From: Aphrophora alni
Lineage: Eukaryota; Arthropoda; Insecta; Hemiptera; Aphrophoridae
Length of the DNA: 64,000 nucleotides
Assembly (NCBI GenBank): GCA_963513935.1
Contig: OY740765.1
Location: forward strand, 116,999,362-117,063,361
Reading direction: 5' to 3'
Part shown: positions 46,344-58,045 of the stretch, piece after piece
Layout of the letters: every line of letters begins with the position of its first letter
How positions within the stretch are numbered: the stretch's first letter is position 1
Notes under the pieces: model-generated
What the model was told of the DNA's origin: nothing
Database searches by the model: none
What the model saw: the letters and a program-made list of their open reading frames with translations, nothing else
Translations under genes and position numbers: made by a program

Positions 46344-47779
46344 TGTTTTGTTAAAAAGGAGATAATAAATTCACTTTTAAATTGTATTTCCGATCGAGAT
46401 ATTTGGTACAGAATTTAAAAAAAATTCTATATAACTAGTCCGTGCATCGCTTAATCTTATTCAATCGATTGAATGTGGATTGTTTATTTAGAAAGGGGGA
46501 ATTAATGGAGTAGGCCTATATAGGCAGCTGTGAGTAAGTAGCATTGATAACATCAGAACTAGAAGACCTGTACACTGCACAAGACTATCTCCCGGATGAA
46601 TCAAATATCCATAATGTGTCCGGGAAAGTCTTCCGTCCTTTGATTAGAAGAAACCCGAATGAGCCACTTTTTAATTCATAAGTTTACATACAACAAGGTC
46701 CTTAATTTAATCAGAATAAACAGGATGTTTATTGTTTAGTTAATTGCTATTTGAGAGATCCGGAGCATTTGAAGTGCGCCGATCCTTATTTCTTACAAGT
46801 AGACTACAGGAACTGGGACATTTTAATGTAAAAAAAACAAACTTTAATGAAGATTTTTCATACTTGGTGAATTATTATTAGTAGGCTATTATTATCATAT
46901 TTTAAGATTTTTATTATTTTTTTTTAAACGAACAAAAACTAATAAATAATACAAATTTTTGACATATGTTTTAAACTAAATAATACTAACACTGCATCAG
47001 AATTGTTCGTTCTGACCGTGTGCTGAGTTACCATCGACAAAAATTATAATTATACTGTGATCTCTTATAAAATGAAACTAAAATAATTACGTAATGCAAA
47101 AACAAAACTAAACCAATCTAAAAAGGCGAAAAAAATGTGCATATGCATAGGCCTACATGCTACAATATATATATAAGTTAAAAGAGACATAAACAATTTA
47201 AAGTGAAAATAATTTAACAGGTTTTCTCAAAAATTAAATTCTGTAATCCCATCTAAATTTCCACGTATTTTTCAGGTATGCACTTAGTCTCCGCCCGTCC
47301 GTACAAGTGTCGAATTCAAATTTCGTAAAAATTCCATAAATTTTTTTTTTCAAACTTCTCAAAACAAAAGAGAAAACAATTTCGTTTTATTGTAAATTGT
47401 AAAGATACCGGATTTTTATCAACCAATCAATGTTTGTCGTTTAAGTCAATTAATTCGATTCGTGGTTTAAAAATTCGAATGTTTAGCACCGATTCCCATA
47501 ATTATCATCGTAATTATAACATCTGTCCAGTTCAAAGTCTAAACAAACAGTGCGTGGACCCCACGCTGCCTGAAAAATGTAATGATATTTTTTGAAATTT
47601 CAACTCAAAGATTTTTTTTTTTCATCAAATCCCTTTCATTTGTCATAAAATGTTCTTAATACTAGGTTTAGCAAGAATCATCAGATATAGGTTAGGATAT
47701 TATATACATACCGGTATATTGGACTCACAATCCTCGGTTATGCACGGTTATAGCCTAAAAAATATCCCACGAAGAAACG
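46344..47779. other. Intergenic stretch, nothing recognised
   Basis: No coding family, RNA gene or bounded element was supported. Confidence 0.45.
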
Positions 47780-48020
47780 GCCCTGTAGATAGTTGCCTAT
47801 CTAGCCCCCATTTTGTGTTTTGAACAAAAAATTGCATATCTTTTGAACGGAAAATGATACAGAGTTGAGGTATTGGATCTTTATAGCAGTAAACAGTAGA
47901 CTATCTAAAATTTCAACTCTATGTCATCTATCGTTCAATAAATATGATTTTTTTGTTTAAAATACAAAATGGCGGCTAGAAAGACAACCTAGTGTCTAAC
48001 CATTTTAGGGCACATGTTGG
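47780..48020. repeat. Foldback repeat with AAAATGGCGG core
   Basis: GTTGCCTATCTAGCCCCCAT at the left pairs with the inverse of GCGGCTAGAAAGACAACCTA at the right, over about 45 bases, around a 120-base loop. It carries the same AAAATGG(C)GG box as the TATA-target MITEs, but its outer ends were not found. Confidence 0.6.
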
Positions 48021-48544
48021 TATGAACTTTTTTTCTTTATTTTACACCTCTTGAAAGTTTCTTTGTGAAACATTCTTTGCATATATAGTGCATAACCAAT
48101 GTCATAACAACTTTATACTTTGTTTACTTCCTTATTTATTTCCTTATTCTATATCCATTCTATCAATGCCGATAAGAAGTCAAATTACAGTACAAGCGTC
48201 TATCTTGTAAACTATGGAATCAGCAACATTCATTTCTTTCGTTTTTCTCTGATTAATTTTCAATTGAAATCATCATTTTATGACAAATGAAAGGTATTCA
48301 ATTTTTAAAAAGTTGGGTCGAAATTCCGAAAAATATCCAAATGTAAATCACTGTAAAAATATTTCAAAGAAACACTTCAGGTTCTCCTATATCTCTCGTC
48401 CTAACTCGACGGAAGTAGGCCTATTCGTATGATTTATTTGACTTTAACACATTCGTAGTTTTGGAATGTCTAGTTTTATGAGGTCACCTACGTACAAATA
48501 ATGTCCGTCTGACTATCTATCGTATTTTACAGTGCACTTCAGCC

Positions 48545-48765
48545 TAAACGCATGGGTTTTAATGGAATTTGGTATGTGGGAATATTTTTGCCATATTTCG
48601 GGACTTTTAATTTTTTTAAAATAATTTAACGACCTTTGTAAACTTTAAGGACATGGACAAAACGTATTGGTCGCCATCTCTCCAAAAATTTTGGTTCGTG
48701 AGTTATCTGTCAAAACAGAAAAATTAGCCATGAGGTTGTTAAAATAATACATAATTTGTCAAAAT
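48545..48765 (+). repeat. Dispersed repeat, copy 2 of a pair
   Basis: Collinear with 39095-39360 (TATGTGGGAATATTTTTGCC, ACAAAACGTATTGGTCGCCA). Confidence 0.6.
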
Positions 48766-48960
48766 CGTTATAAATTAAAATTAAAAGTTGGTGGATCCCG
48801 TTGAATCTAACGTGTTGCAACTTTAACGCTTTTGTTTATAACTGTGTTCGTCATGCGGTTAATCTTTTATCATTTTATTACGTTTTTGAGATCATTCATA
48901 TTAAATGGAAATTAATTTCCTTTGTCTATCTATTCATTTTTTAAAAACTTTAGTGAAGAC

Positions 48961-48992
48961 CTGATGATGACACTACCTTGTCGAAACTGGTA
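48961..48992 (+). ncRNA. Hammerhead-like core, all conserved boxes present
   Basis: CTGATGA, then TGACACTACCTTGTC (stem GACA/TGTC), then GAAAC, then TGGTA. The CUGAUGA and GAAA boxes are both exact and stem II is four perfect base pairs. Stem III ACT/GGT has one wobble pair and is followed by A, giving GTA. Stem I (AGTGAAGAC against ATCATTGG) pairs only partly. This is the best match to the core in the window. Confidence 0.5.
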
Positions 48993-49211
48993 ATCATTGG
49001 AAAAACAAAATTCCAGATAGACAAATTAAGGCAATGTTTCATCTAACGGAATCTTGGTAGCTACTATTCTACAATATAAATAAATGTTGTTTTTTCACAA
49101 ATAAACAGCACTAGTTTCATGTTGAAATTAGTATTTGTTAAAACAAAATTCTAAAATTGAAATAAAACTTGAATAGCCTACAATGTATCATGAATAATAC
49201 TTTTTAAAATT

Positions 49212-49245
49212 AAACACGTTTCAACGACAATGACGTCATCTTTAG
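49212..49245 (-). ncRNA. Hammerhead-like core, inverted to the 48961 copy
   Basis: The minus strand reads CTAAAGA, TGACGTCATTGTCGTT (stem GACG/CGTT), GAAACGTGTT. Stem III ACG/TGT is followed by T, a valid NUH triplet. G to A in CUGANGA probably kills it. It lies 220 bases from the plus-strand copy at 48961. Confidence 0.4.
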
Positions 49246-49967
49246 TGATGCATGATTTAATTCCAAAAAAATTTGTGAAATATTTTCCAAAATAAATGAT
49301 AAAATGTACAGTGAAATATTCATTTCGCATTCGTAATTGGCTACTTCGCAACACAAAATACAAAATCAAGAAATTTTTCTACATTTACCCCCCATTTGAA
49401 TCCACCATTTTTAACTTTAATTTTTGATTTCAAAATTTAAATCAACGATCCCAATTCATACATTTAAAAATTAAATCACCGATAGACTACTTTTTTTTCC
49501 GGCCAATACTGTTAGAGTATTACATTTAGTCGAAAATAATAATTCAAAATGGCGGATGCAAATGGGATATGTTTAAATCTCATAATAATTAGAGTAAGGA
49601 CAAAGAAATAAGGCAGATTTTATCATTTATTTTAGAAAATATAAATATTCTAAAATAAATTTCATTGCAATTTTTTTTTTTTAAATCAAAACTAATTTCA
49701 CCATAAAACTTGTGCTATTTATTTGTGAAAAACATTTATTTGTATTCCTGTGTAATGGTAATTTAATTTTTTTTTTTAAGATTAAAAACATGCTCATTAT
49801 TAACTTTTTTGTTTTTAAAGTTAAAAATCATTTTAAAACGTCATAATTTTTTAATTTTGGTCTTCAAAATTTGTAACGTGCCACTGTCTTTGGTATACTT
49901 AATATATAATTTAAATACACCGTGTTAAAAACATTCTCCGTCAGGGACTATCTTATATTTAGTAGGG

Positions 49968-50175
49968 GGTTTGGCAATCCCGAGGTAGCCTAGTTAAATC
50001 TACACCCTTATTATCTAGTCTTCGGTTAGATCCCCTGTTAGGTCTGTCTTGATCAACTATTGTTTTATTCTGGAACTGACGTTATTAGAGTATTCGAGGG
50101 CTTGGGGGTCTCTGTTTTCTTCTTTTTTTTAAGGCGATAAAAAAACACCTAGAGGTTTAAGGTTGAAAAACAATC
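49968..50175 (+). repeat. SINE-like dispersed repeat, copy 4
   Basis: The fullest left side: TTGGCAATCCCGAGGTAGCC, then CTAGTCTTCGGTTAGATCCC (B-box-like GGTTAGATCCC), TTATTAGAGTATTCGAGGGC, and a weak tail. Spacing of the two boxes, about 50 bases, would allow a polymerase III promoter. Confidence 0.7.
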
Positions 50176-50805
50176 GGACGTCATTTGTAAGTTCCCATTT
50201 CCAAAATTATTAAACCTAAAGAAATAAATTTAAAAAAATTCTCTCTCAATTTATATATATACTTTTTATCTCTACATTTTTTTAAGTGAATATGATATTT
50301 TTTGATTCATTCAACAAAAACAATTTTGAGACAGCTTACGTGTTTCCAGTTAAAATCATAATTTTCAAGTCGTTAGAACTTCAAAATTACCAATTTATTC
50401 CAAAAATTATAAATTAGTACTGTTTCTTCTGACAATTCGATACTTTTTCTACTCCAGTAGATAATTTGTTTCTGCCACCCCTTTAAGAGTGGTTCTATTT
50501 CCCCTCTGAAAATTAGTAATTTCCTGCATAATAGAAAAATTTCATTGATGCATTTAAAAATTAACTATGAAAAATAATTTTGCAAAAACATTGCACAAAC
50601 TATCTGACTCATTCATCCCTAAAACTAAATAAAAATAAAAAAACAACAAAAATGTTAGTTCGGTAGTTGCCAATCAAAAAATGAAAATTAACCAAGCAGT
50701 CTTTAAAAAAATATTTATATTTAAAATAAGGCTCTAAACTTGCTGCACTAGAAGTCTACTCGACCACGTAGTCTGTGTGGAAAAGACTAGGCCTATGCTG
50801 ATATA

Positions 50806-51395
50806 CAGGGTGTCCCACGAAGAGGTCGCTCTTTAATTAATATGCCGGACATATGGAACATTCTACAAACATGATATTTTATAGTTATATTGCGTATATA
50901 TGTATAAAAAAAACCCTCGAGTTTAATTTTTGTATGGTCAAACAAAACAAAATGGCGGAATACAAATAGAACATTATAAATAGGAATTACTGTTGATACC
51001 TCGGCCATTTTTCAAAAGTACTTATGACTTTTTTGTTTCGATTCTATCAGTGCATAACTATTGGACATCAATTCGAATAAAGCTCAAATTTAGATTATTT
51101 ATAATTTATTAGCCTACTGTTATTTTTCTTTTCGTTTCTTTATTAAGGTTTACACATTTTCATTTTATTTACAAATCAAAAATTTCTAATGTTTATCCAA
51201 ATAAAATCATTTTGGTGAAAACGTACCATTATTATGTTATTCCGCCATTTTGTTTTGATTGAGCATAAAAAAATTAAACTAGAGGGACTTTTTTTAGATC
51301 TCTATGAAACATAACTGTAAAGTGTCAAATTTATGGAGTGTTCCATATGTCTAGCATATTAATTCAAAATAGTGACCTCTGCGTGGGACACCCTG
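50806..51395. mobile_element. TATA-target MITE (E) with about 170-bp terminal inverted repeats
   Basis: It starts CAGGGTGTCCCACGAAGAGG and ends, reverse complemented, CAGGGTGTCCCACGCAGAGG, flanked by TATA at 50802-50805 and 51396-51399. The arms stay alignable for about 170 bases, to a shared AAACAAAATGGCGGAATA. The 590-bp element would fold into one long hairpin. No coding capacity. Confidence 0.88.
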
Positions 51396-51959
51396 TATAC
51401 AATTCATTGTTTGTTAGATGGGTACAATTGGTTTTAAAAAGTAAAATGTAAACTGGACGCTCAAAACTCTTAGCAGAATATGGATTTTAGGAAACTCTTA
51501 GGAAATGGTTTTATACATAAAAACAAAGAAAAAAGTTCCTTTTCTGCAAAAAATTTTCTAGCACCCGGTAGAAACAACACTAGAAATGACTAGCAGTAAA
51601 GAAATATTATTTCCAACAACGTTACTCGAAGAAGAAGACGATGCATAAGTTCGTTATTTAAAACCAGACTTGAAGAAGGATTCTTCAATTTGTTAATAAA
51701 TGATCATATATCACTATAGGCAGAAACGTTCAGAGGTTATTTCGGACTGAAGGAAAAACTATTTTCTTATTTTAACAATTTAATAGAAAAGGACTTACAA
51801 ACAAAAGGCGATAGGGCCTATAACACCTTAGGAAAAACTGTCACTAACGTTAAGGTAAGTTTTGTGTTTTATTAAAAAAATAATTGCATAGTCATAAAGT
51901 ATAATTAAAAAGATTAAAAGTATAATTACATTGCTGTAAAAGTATGATAATAACTTTCG

Positions 51960-52321
51960 TCATTTATTGAACCTTGCGTTTAATGTAGAGGTTGAGGGAT
52001 CAGGAGTAACGACGGATGCCACGTACGCACTTTCGCTGGATATTCCCGGTGCGATTTGCACTCCGCATTCCATGTCCATTACAATCATTTCGTTCTTTGT
52101 TAATACGCTAAATATTTCAGCTTTTGTTTTGTAGTTTAAAACGCGGATTTCATTTTCTTATAACGAATTTTAACGTGATTTCCAAAAGAATTAATATCAT
52201 CATCAATTTCCTTAACTTTAATTACACCCAACTCTTCAAATATCATTTGTCTATTCTCATACCAATTTTTAAATTAATCTAAAAAATCATCTTGAACCAC
52301 TCGGCGGTTGTCCAGAGGTTG
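51960..52321 (-). pseudogene. Unrecognised protein fragment, C-terminal part
   Basis: The minus strand has protein-like sequence with normal amino-acid use over about 115 codons. It runs from QPLDNRRVVQDDFLD through NWYENRQMIFEELGVIKVKE and IFSVLTKNEMIVMDMECGVQ to STLNARFNK and a stop at 51960-51962. It is broken by one stop and one frameshift. I do not recognise the family. It lies just left of a Harbinger transposase on the opposite strand, so it may be a second gene of that element or an unrelated host or foreign relic. Confidence 0.45.
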
Positions 52322-52351
52322 TTTTCATCTGTTCCACTGCAACATTAGAGC

Positions 52352-52389
52352 CAGAGAGAACAGAATAAATATTTATTCTGTTCTCTCTG
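52352..52389. repeat. 38-bp perfect palindrome
   Basis: AGAGAGAACAGAATAAAT and its exact reverse complement meet with no loop, extended by one C/G pair at the outer edge. It separates the two unrecognised coding relics. Confidence 0.95.
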
Positions 52390-52390
52390 A

Positions 52391-52612
52391 TTAGAGCTCC
52401 CTCCCTTCGATGTCTTCAACTTCAAGTTGAGTATTGCGCTCTCCGTTTGCTGTTGGAGTTAGGAATATTGAATCCAAACTGATATTAGATACACTAACTC
52501 TTTGAAACTGATGAAATCCGTTCCAAGAACTGAAAAATCTTTCAAAAATTTACCCCTTTTTTAATCTTTGGCTGGAGCAGCTGAGCTCGTTAAGATTGTT
52601 CTTTTTAGTTTA
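52391..52612 (-). pseudogene. Unrecognised protein fragment, second part
   Basis: The minus strand reads KKNNLNELSCSSQRLKKG, stop, IFERFFSSWNGFHQFQRVSV, then SLDSIFLTPTANGERNTQLE, EVEDIEGREL and a stop. Serine and acidic residues dominate the end, as in a disordered region. It could belong to the same gene as 51960-52321, since strand and order agree, with the palindrome between them. Confidence 0.4.
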
Positions 52613-52726
52613 AAACGATTGTAAGTTACGTACGTATTTCCATCGTGTTTGACATTCTGTATCCGAAAATAAAATTATGAAATTTGATTTGCGAATATAA
52701 ATAATAATAAGCTATTTATAAATGGG

Positions 52727-52775
52727 TGTGTGTGTGTGTGTGCGTGCGCGCGTGCGCGTACGTGCATGTGTGTTT
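52727..52775. repeat. (TG)n/(CG)n microsatellite
   Basis: Imperfect TG run passing through CGTGCGCGCGTGCGCGTACG, a likely Z-DNA former. Confidence 0.95.
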
Positions 52776-52836
52776 ATTTCTTATATATAATAATATACAA
52801 ATATTATATTTGTTTTTCTAAGAGGCTTAATTATTA

Positions 52837-53381
52837 CGTACTCTTACTTTCATATTTCTTGCTACTGGTGAATGCTTTGCATCCCTTTCGCATGCTTACA
52901 GAATGTTAGCTTGTCATATTTCAAGGATTGTAAAAGCGGTTCTAAGAATTTGAAGGAAAACATTAGTGGCCTCAGCTTATGCCTGAGTCTTTTTTTAGTG
53001 GGAGACGAAGCATTTGGTCTAGACAAATACATGGTGAAGTAATATACAAAAAATAATGCTAAGAACGACCAAATCAAAAAATAATTTGCCGCGTAAGAAG
53101 GGTTTCAGAAAATGTATTTGAGTTACTGTGTCAGGTATTTAGAATATTTTACTCATCTATGGCGATTACACCTGAAATATTTGATGATTTAATATTAGTT
53201 ACCTGTTCTTTGCAACTTATTACGAGATGGATTTTTAGGAAATTGTGGGGAATCTGTTTATCAGTTGAATTCGGACGTACAAACATCCCTTCATTTGCAG
53301 TTTTTAAGTCGCACTGAGGATAAAGCCGGATTTGAGATAAGAGACGAATTAAGAAAATACTTTGACAAGATGATCGTTTAA
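52837..53381 (+). pseudogene. PIF/Harbinger (HARBI1-like) transposase remnant
   Basis: Plus-strand pieces align in family order. RTLTFIFLATGECFASLSHA, YRMLACHISRIVKAV is the N-terminal recognition block (typically LRFLATGD.F.SL). After a large deletion comes VGDEAFGLDKYMVK, which includes the catalytic second Asp. Then SENVFELLCQVFRIFYSS has the catalytic Glu (usually VENAFG). LVTC, a one-base shift, LCNLLRDGF corresponds to ACVLHN.LR. The end is GFEIRDELRKYFDKMIV and TAA. The first catalytic Asp region is missing. Several stops break the frame. The 71-codon minus frame over it is a shadow. Confidence 0.85.
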
Positions 53382-53582
53382 AAAGAGAAAAAAAGAAACT
53401 GCATTATGTATATTTTATTTTAGTGTAAAATAATAAAATAAATACAAAAGTAGCCTATGTTTCAAAGCTAGAAAAGTAGGCCTATATATTGCCCTCGAAA
53501 ACACTCATTCATTGCATTTTATTGTAAATAATGTACTATAATATTTTTTTAAAGTTAATTAAAAATAGTTAAAGAAACTTAA

Positions 53583-53726
53583 TTGTTCTTTTCATTTTAT
53601 CTGCAATATCCTTCCATATGTTTTCCCGAACAATTAGACATTATAAGATTCAATTTCAGGATCGAATAACGGTGGATTGTTATCCACCAATTCAACTTCC
53701 GCTCCACTAAATTTAATTTCGGACAT
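53583..53726 (-). pseudogene. Possible MADF/Myb-like partner gene of the Harbinger element
   Basis: The minus strand opens at ATG 53726 with MSEIKFSGAEVELVDNNPPL, then FDPEIESYNV, stop, LFGKTYGRILQI. The L(V)-x-N-x-P-x-LFDP-x-x-x-x-Y-x pattern followed by an aromatic-rich helix resembles the start of a MADF domain. PIF/Harbinger elements usually carry such a second DNA-binding gene, often convergent with the transposase, as here. Short and broken, so uncertain. Confidence 0.45.
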
Positions 53727-53782
53727 TATGATAATTCAATTTAGAAATAAAATACAATTAGAAAATACTATACTTTGAAATA

Positions 53783-54071
53783 TACAATAAAACAGAACTA
53801 CTATATACTATATCCACAATAAAACAGAACTAAAAATACTAGCCTATATCCACAATAAAACAGAACTACTATATAGGCCTACTATATCCACAATAAAACA
53901 GAACTACTATATACTATATCCACAATAAAACAGAACTACTATATACTATATCCACAATAAAACAGAACTACTATATACTATATCCACAATAAAACAGAAC
54001 TACTATATAGGCCTACTATATCCACAATAAAACAGAACTACTATATACTATATCCACAATAAAACAGAACT
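53783..54071 (+). repeat. 32-bp tandem repeat with GGCCTA insertions
   Basis: About nine units of CACAATAAAACAGAACTACT plus ATATACTATATC. Two units (near 53870 and 54005) read ATATAGGCCTACTATATC, a 6-bp insertion GGCCTA after TA. One other unit carries a GCCTA-type variant (ACTAGCCTATATCC, about 53840). Confidence 0.93.
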
Positions 54072-54900
54072 AATACGGACAGTGCACATCGTGAAATAAA
54101 CTGAACATGGTGAAATGTACAAATGTCGCGGGATACAACTCCTCAATACTGCCCCTCTGGTGAGACAGTGATGAGCAGCACATGACTATCGCACGCCTCT
54201 GTCTCGAGCTGCGGAATGATCTTCATATTATTTTAGTGAGGTCTATCGCCTGTCTCGGTCATCTTTCTCTGTCGCTTGTTGCGGATCGGTACCTTTAGGT
54301 CTATTTTTGTCGTAGAGTCAATAGCTTCCGAAATATCTGAAATGAAAATATAAGGGTCCAGCGTGTGCTAAAACTCGACTTAGGCGTATAATGAAAGTTA
54401 TTTTTATAAAGTCGAAGTTTCTTAAGCGGCCTAGCGCCAACATATTAATTTTTTCGTCAAATGAACATAAATATTCGTAATCAGAATAACTTCTAGTTTT
54501 ATTTGATACCCTACACGTGGTATTTTCATAAATATATTTTTCCAGCTCGACAGTTTTTGGCCCTTTAGGCCTACTACCCCAAGGTCGTTTAATTGTTACC
54601 GCTATTTTTTTCTACATGTGGGACAATACAAATAATATAAATTCAAAGTTGAAAATATGTAGGATTTATGGTCTTGTCTGTGTAGACTGGTTGCGACTTG
54701 CAGATAGACGGACAAAGACGTAGGCCTACGTGAAGTTATAAGAATCCTTGATTCTACCTATGGATCCTAAAAACTAATTTCTTGCATCTTTGCCGGGTTG
54801 AAATTACGGTGCAGAGGAAAATCAAATGATTTTAAAAAAAAATTTTTTAAAATATATTTTAGCAGTAGGCCTACGTAGAGGCGAAAAAATGTCATAATGA
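54072..54900. other. Less AT-rich stretch, no gene recognised
   Basis: 54090-54330 is richer in G, C and CpG than its surroundings (GTCGCGGGATACAAC, GTCTCGAGCTGCGG). I find no convincing frame, so it may be a regulatory or former coding stretch. Three TAGGCCTA words lie at 54567, 54721 and 54867. Confidence 0.35.
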
Positions 54901-57450
54901 ATCATTTTTGTATTGGATCTATTTGTAATAGAATAGATCATCTATTCCTAGGCTATTATCTATTCTATTTCTATATGATCTAGACCCTTGATCTTACCTC
55001 TACGGGGTTGAAACCGACCTTTATAAATTGAAAGTTACAATACTCAAACAGTATTGACGGAGAAAAAATATTAGTAATTTAATTTTGGAACGTAATATAC
55101 AACCTATGCTATTTTTCGACGATGCTCAGGTTTATTTTTCAGTTCGAACCAACAATTTTCACTCTAACAGTTTTTACGAGATAGCAACTAGGCTAATATG
55201 TTTTCTTTGAGCCTTTAATAGACTACAATTTAATAAAATTCAATCAAAATCATTAGGGCAGGTTTTGAGAAAGTGTTTTTAAAGTTTTTTCCTTATTACA
55301 GATAATCACAACAATTTAAGTTTAACAAAATCCTTTAGAAAAGACCAAAAGAAATTTTGTGGCACATTTTCTGAATTGGATCAAAATAGGATCACTCGTT
55401 TAGAACGCAGAAAAAAAATTTTAGATGGACCTCATAACAAAAACCACTTTTTGGTATGCAGGGATCTCAAAACAAATATTCGTGAAAAACCTGTTGTGGC
55501 GATGCTTAGGCTACATATGTGTCACCAATCTCCTGGCGTGCATACCCATAGGCAAACCTCGCCACATTTCACCGGAATGCTTTCAAGGATTTCATACGAA
55601 TGTCCGACTTTGGCCTTTTCTGGAGCTTTCTAGAGCTTTTGATTGTGTTGATTTCAATTTGTTACTTAAAAAATGCGAAAAATTTGTTATTAAAGGGGCT
55701 CCATTACTATGGATAAACTCATATCTCTCCAATAAAATATTTGGGTCTTCAAATTGATTACTAGTTGAACTGGTTTGACCACATTAGCAATATTAGTGCT
55801 AAAATTAGCTCAGGTATATTTGTACTGAGAAATTTCAAGCTATACTGTAGTACATCGATACTTTTAACAGCCTATTATGGGCTTTGTGTATCATTATTTT
55901 AGCTATGGAATTCTTCTTTGGAATAATCTTCTCTTCTGCTTAGAATATGAAAAGAGTTTTTGTCTTGCAAAAATGAGCCATAAGGCTTATTGCGGGGCTA
56001 AAAAAAATCAAAGTTGTAAAAACTATTTCAATATAATTAGAGTATTTACACTTCCAAGTATTTATAAACTTGAATTGTTGCTTTTCTTTAAATTCAAGTC
56101 TGATTATGTCCAAAATATGGACATACACAACTATAGCACCAAGCAAGCTTGTGAGTATATTTATGGACATACACAACTATATCACCAGGCAAACTTGTGA
56201 GTACAGCCTATTTGGGTTATAAATTTTCACATTTCACTAAAATTTGAACGAAATTCCTTGCTCCGATTTTGAGGTATTTAAACTTTTTACTACGACGCTC
56301 ATTGTTATTTTCGCCTTTCTAACTGAAAATCCTCGAACAGACATATTTTGGAAGATGAAAACTAATTTTCAGCTTAGACAAAATTTCATCAAAATCGTTT
56401 ATAGGCCTATTGATTTTGAATTTAGATCTAGCTGCAGCTAACACAAATTTCGTTTTAACGATTTTTTTTAAACCTAAATAGGCATATACCAACAATTTGA
56501 TAAACATTGGTCCACTAGTTTATACTGTAGAACACTCTAAACTTTATTTCGTGATTTTCTTTTACTTATTGTTTGATAATCGTTTGCCCTGATTTTGAGA
56601 ATTTCAATATTTATAGCCTACAAAGTCCTCCAAGTTTATTTATCCAGTTTTAATCATTGATTCTCATTCTAACATTTTTTGACAGATAGCAATTAATTGT
56701 TTTGTTTATATCCTTATAGGCTATATTTTATCAAATTCTGTAGCCTTTTTTAGAAAAGGTAGAATTTATAGTTTTTTTTTCTTTCTTATGACAGATATTT
56801 GATTAAAATCATTAAGACCGATTTTTAAACAATTCGAATTTGTAGCTTTCTCTTGACAGATAGGGGTCTATTCCCATATATTTGAGTTTCAAAATATTTA
56901 ACAAAATCTCTTACGGAATGACATGACCAATAGCCTATATGTCCACTTTTTTAAATTGGATCAAAATTGGATCATCGTATGGCGAATAATATGTTTTGTT
57001 TCCGTCTATCTAAATAGACTAAATTAAAAAAAAAAAAAAAACTGTGGCTCTCTTTGAAAAAAGTTAGAATTTTTATTTTTTTCTTATGACACTGCAACCA
57101 AAATATGCCCACTTTCTAAATTGGATCAAAATCGGACCGTCCTGTGACAAATAGTCTAATATGGTATTTTGTTTCCGTCCTTATAGACTTTTTTTAAATC
57201 AAAATCATTGTGGTTGGGTTTGAGAAAAGTTACAATGTTTTTGGTATGACAGATACTCCCAAAAATTTGATTTAAAAAAAAAATTAATAACATCTCTTCA
57301 GATATGTCCAAAGTAGGCTATGCCCACTTTCAAAATTGGATCAACAATTTTCCAATCGTTTAAAACGCAGAACAGAACATAGACGAAAATGGTTAAAAAA
57401 ACACATTTTGGGGTATAGGAGCCCCAAAATGTATATATCTTCAAAAATAC
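54900..57450 (+). repeat. Diverged repeat of about 180-200 bp, interrupted by a LINE fragment
   Basis: Recurring landmarks are AATTGGATCAAAATNGGATC (55375, 56955, 57118, 57338), ATCAAAATCATTNNGGNNGG followed by GAGAAAGT (55250, 56805, 57200), TATGCCCACTTTC, and TTTGTTTCCGTC. Spacing is irregular and divergence high, so the unit length is a rough estimate. Confidence 0.55.
55600..56190 (+). pseudogene. LINE (Jockey/CR1-like) reverse transcriptase fragment
   Basis: The plus strand reads ELSRAFDCVDFNLLLKKCEK and GAPLLWINSYLSNK, the palm region preceding the YADD box. A deletion removes YADD itself. It resumes at NWFDHISNISAKISSGIFVL and TAYYGLCVSLF, the thumb. SYGILLWNN, then CKNYFNIIRVFTLPSIYKLE and DIHNYSTKQA, give the classic non-LTR C-terminus with an H-x-Y-x-T-(R/K) motif. 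Several frame changes are needed. It is 5'-truncated, as LINE copies usually are, and inactive. The last 45 bases (GGACATACACAACTAT) are duplicated at about 56160-56200. Confidence 0.85.
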
Positions 57451-57639
57451 GTGACATTGATTTTTACCCTACGTACATAAGTTATGTGTGACTTTGGGTA
57501 TGTATTCCTAAAATAAAACATTTTATTATAGCGTTGAAGTAGGCTGGAAAGACAGAGCGTACAACATCGTTATAAACTTCAGAGCAAAGGCTTAAGTATA
57601 AAATATAACCGGATATTGTTCGAATCTCTTGGAATCATC

Positions 57640-58045
57640 TGAGCAAAGTACATTGATTAGAGGTCGCAGCGAAGACGCGGTCTAGGCTCGCGGCAACGCG
57701 GCACCGCCCTATCCCTCAGCCCTCCAATCATGTCGAAGGGCGGGCACACATTGACGGGTCAATTGTCAGATTGTCGCCTTATTGGATTTTGAAGCTATCA
57801 TTGAAACCCATGAATTCTAGGAACAAATATACCTATCGCCTATCCCTTTCCAGGGCAAGGGCTGCTCCGGGACTTTTCGTTATTTCCAGCTCGTCTTTTC
57901 TGGATCGTTTTGTCAACTATGACATTAATTATTATGTCTGAGACAGGGCCGAGTTAAGATGACGGTCGACAATAGTTTGGACGTGTAGCCTTTGTGGGTT
58001 CGGCTTAATTGATTTTACTTCTCTGGATTTTATCTTCACTTAACG
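57640..58045 (+). promoter_or_regulatory. GC/CpG-rich island ending in a splice donor; possible promoter and first exon
   Basis: In an AT-rich region this stretch has many CpGs (GGTCGCAGCGAAGACGCGGT, CTCGCGGCAACGCGGCACCG). It closes with TTAACG|GTAAGATT, a consensus donor with GT at 58046-58047. There is no clear ATG-led frame before it, so it would be a 5' UTR exon of a gene continuing to the right. No TATA box or proven start site is visible. Confidence 0.4.

Noticed and set aside
52862..53077. 71-codon minus frame with a hydrophobic start
   Set aside because: Antisense of the HARBI1-like relic, whose plus-strand motifs are far stronger.
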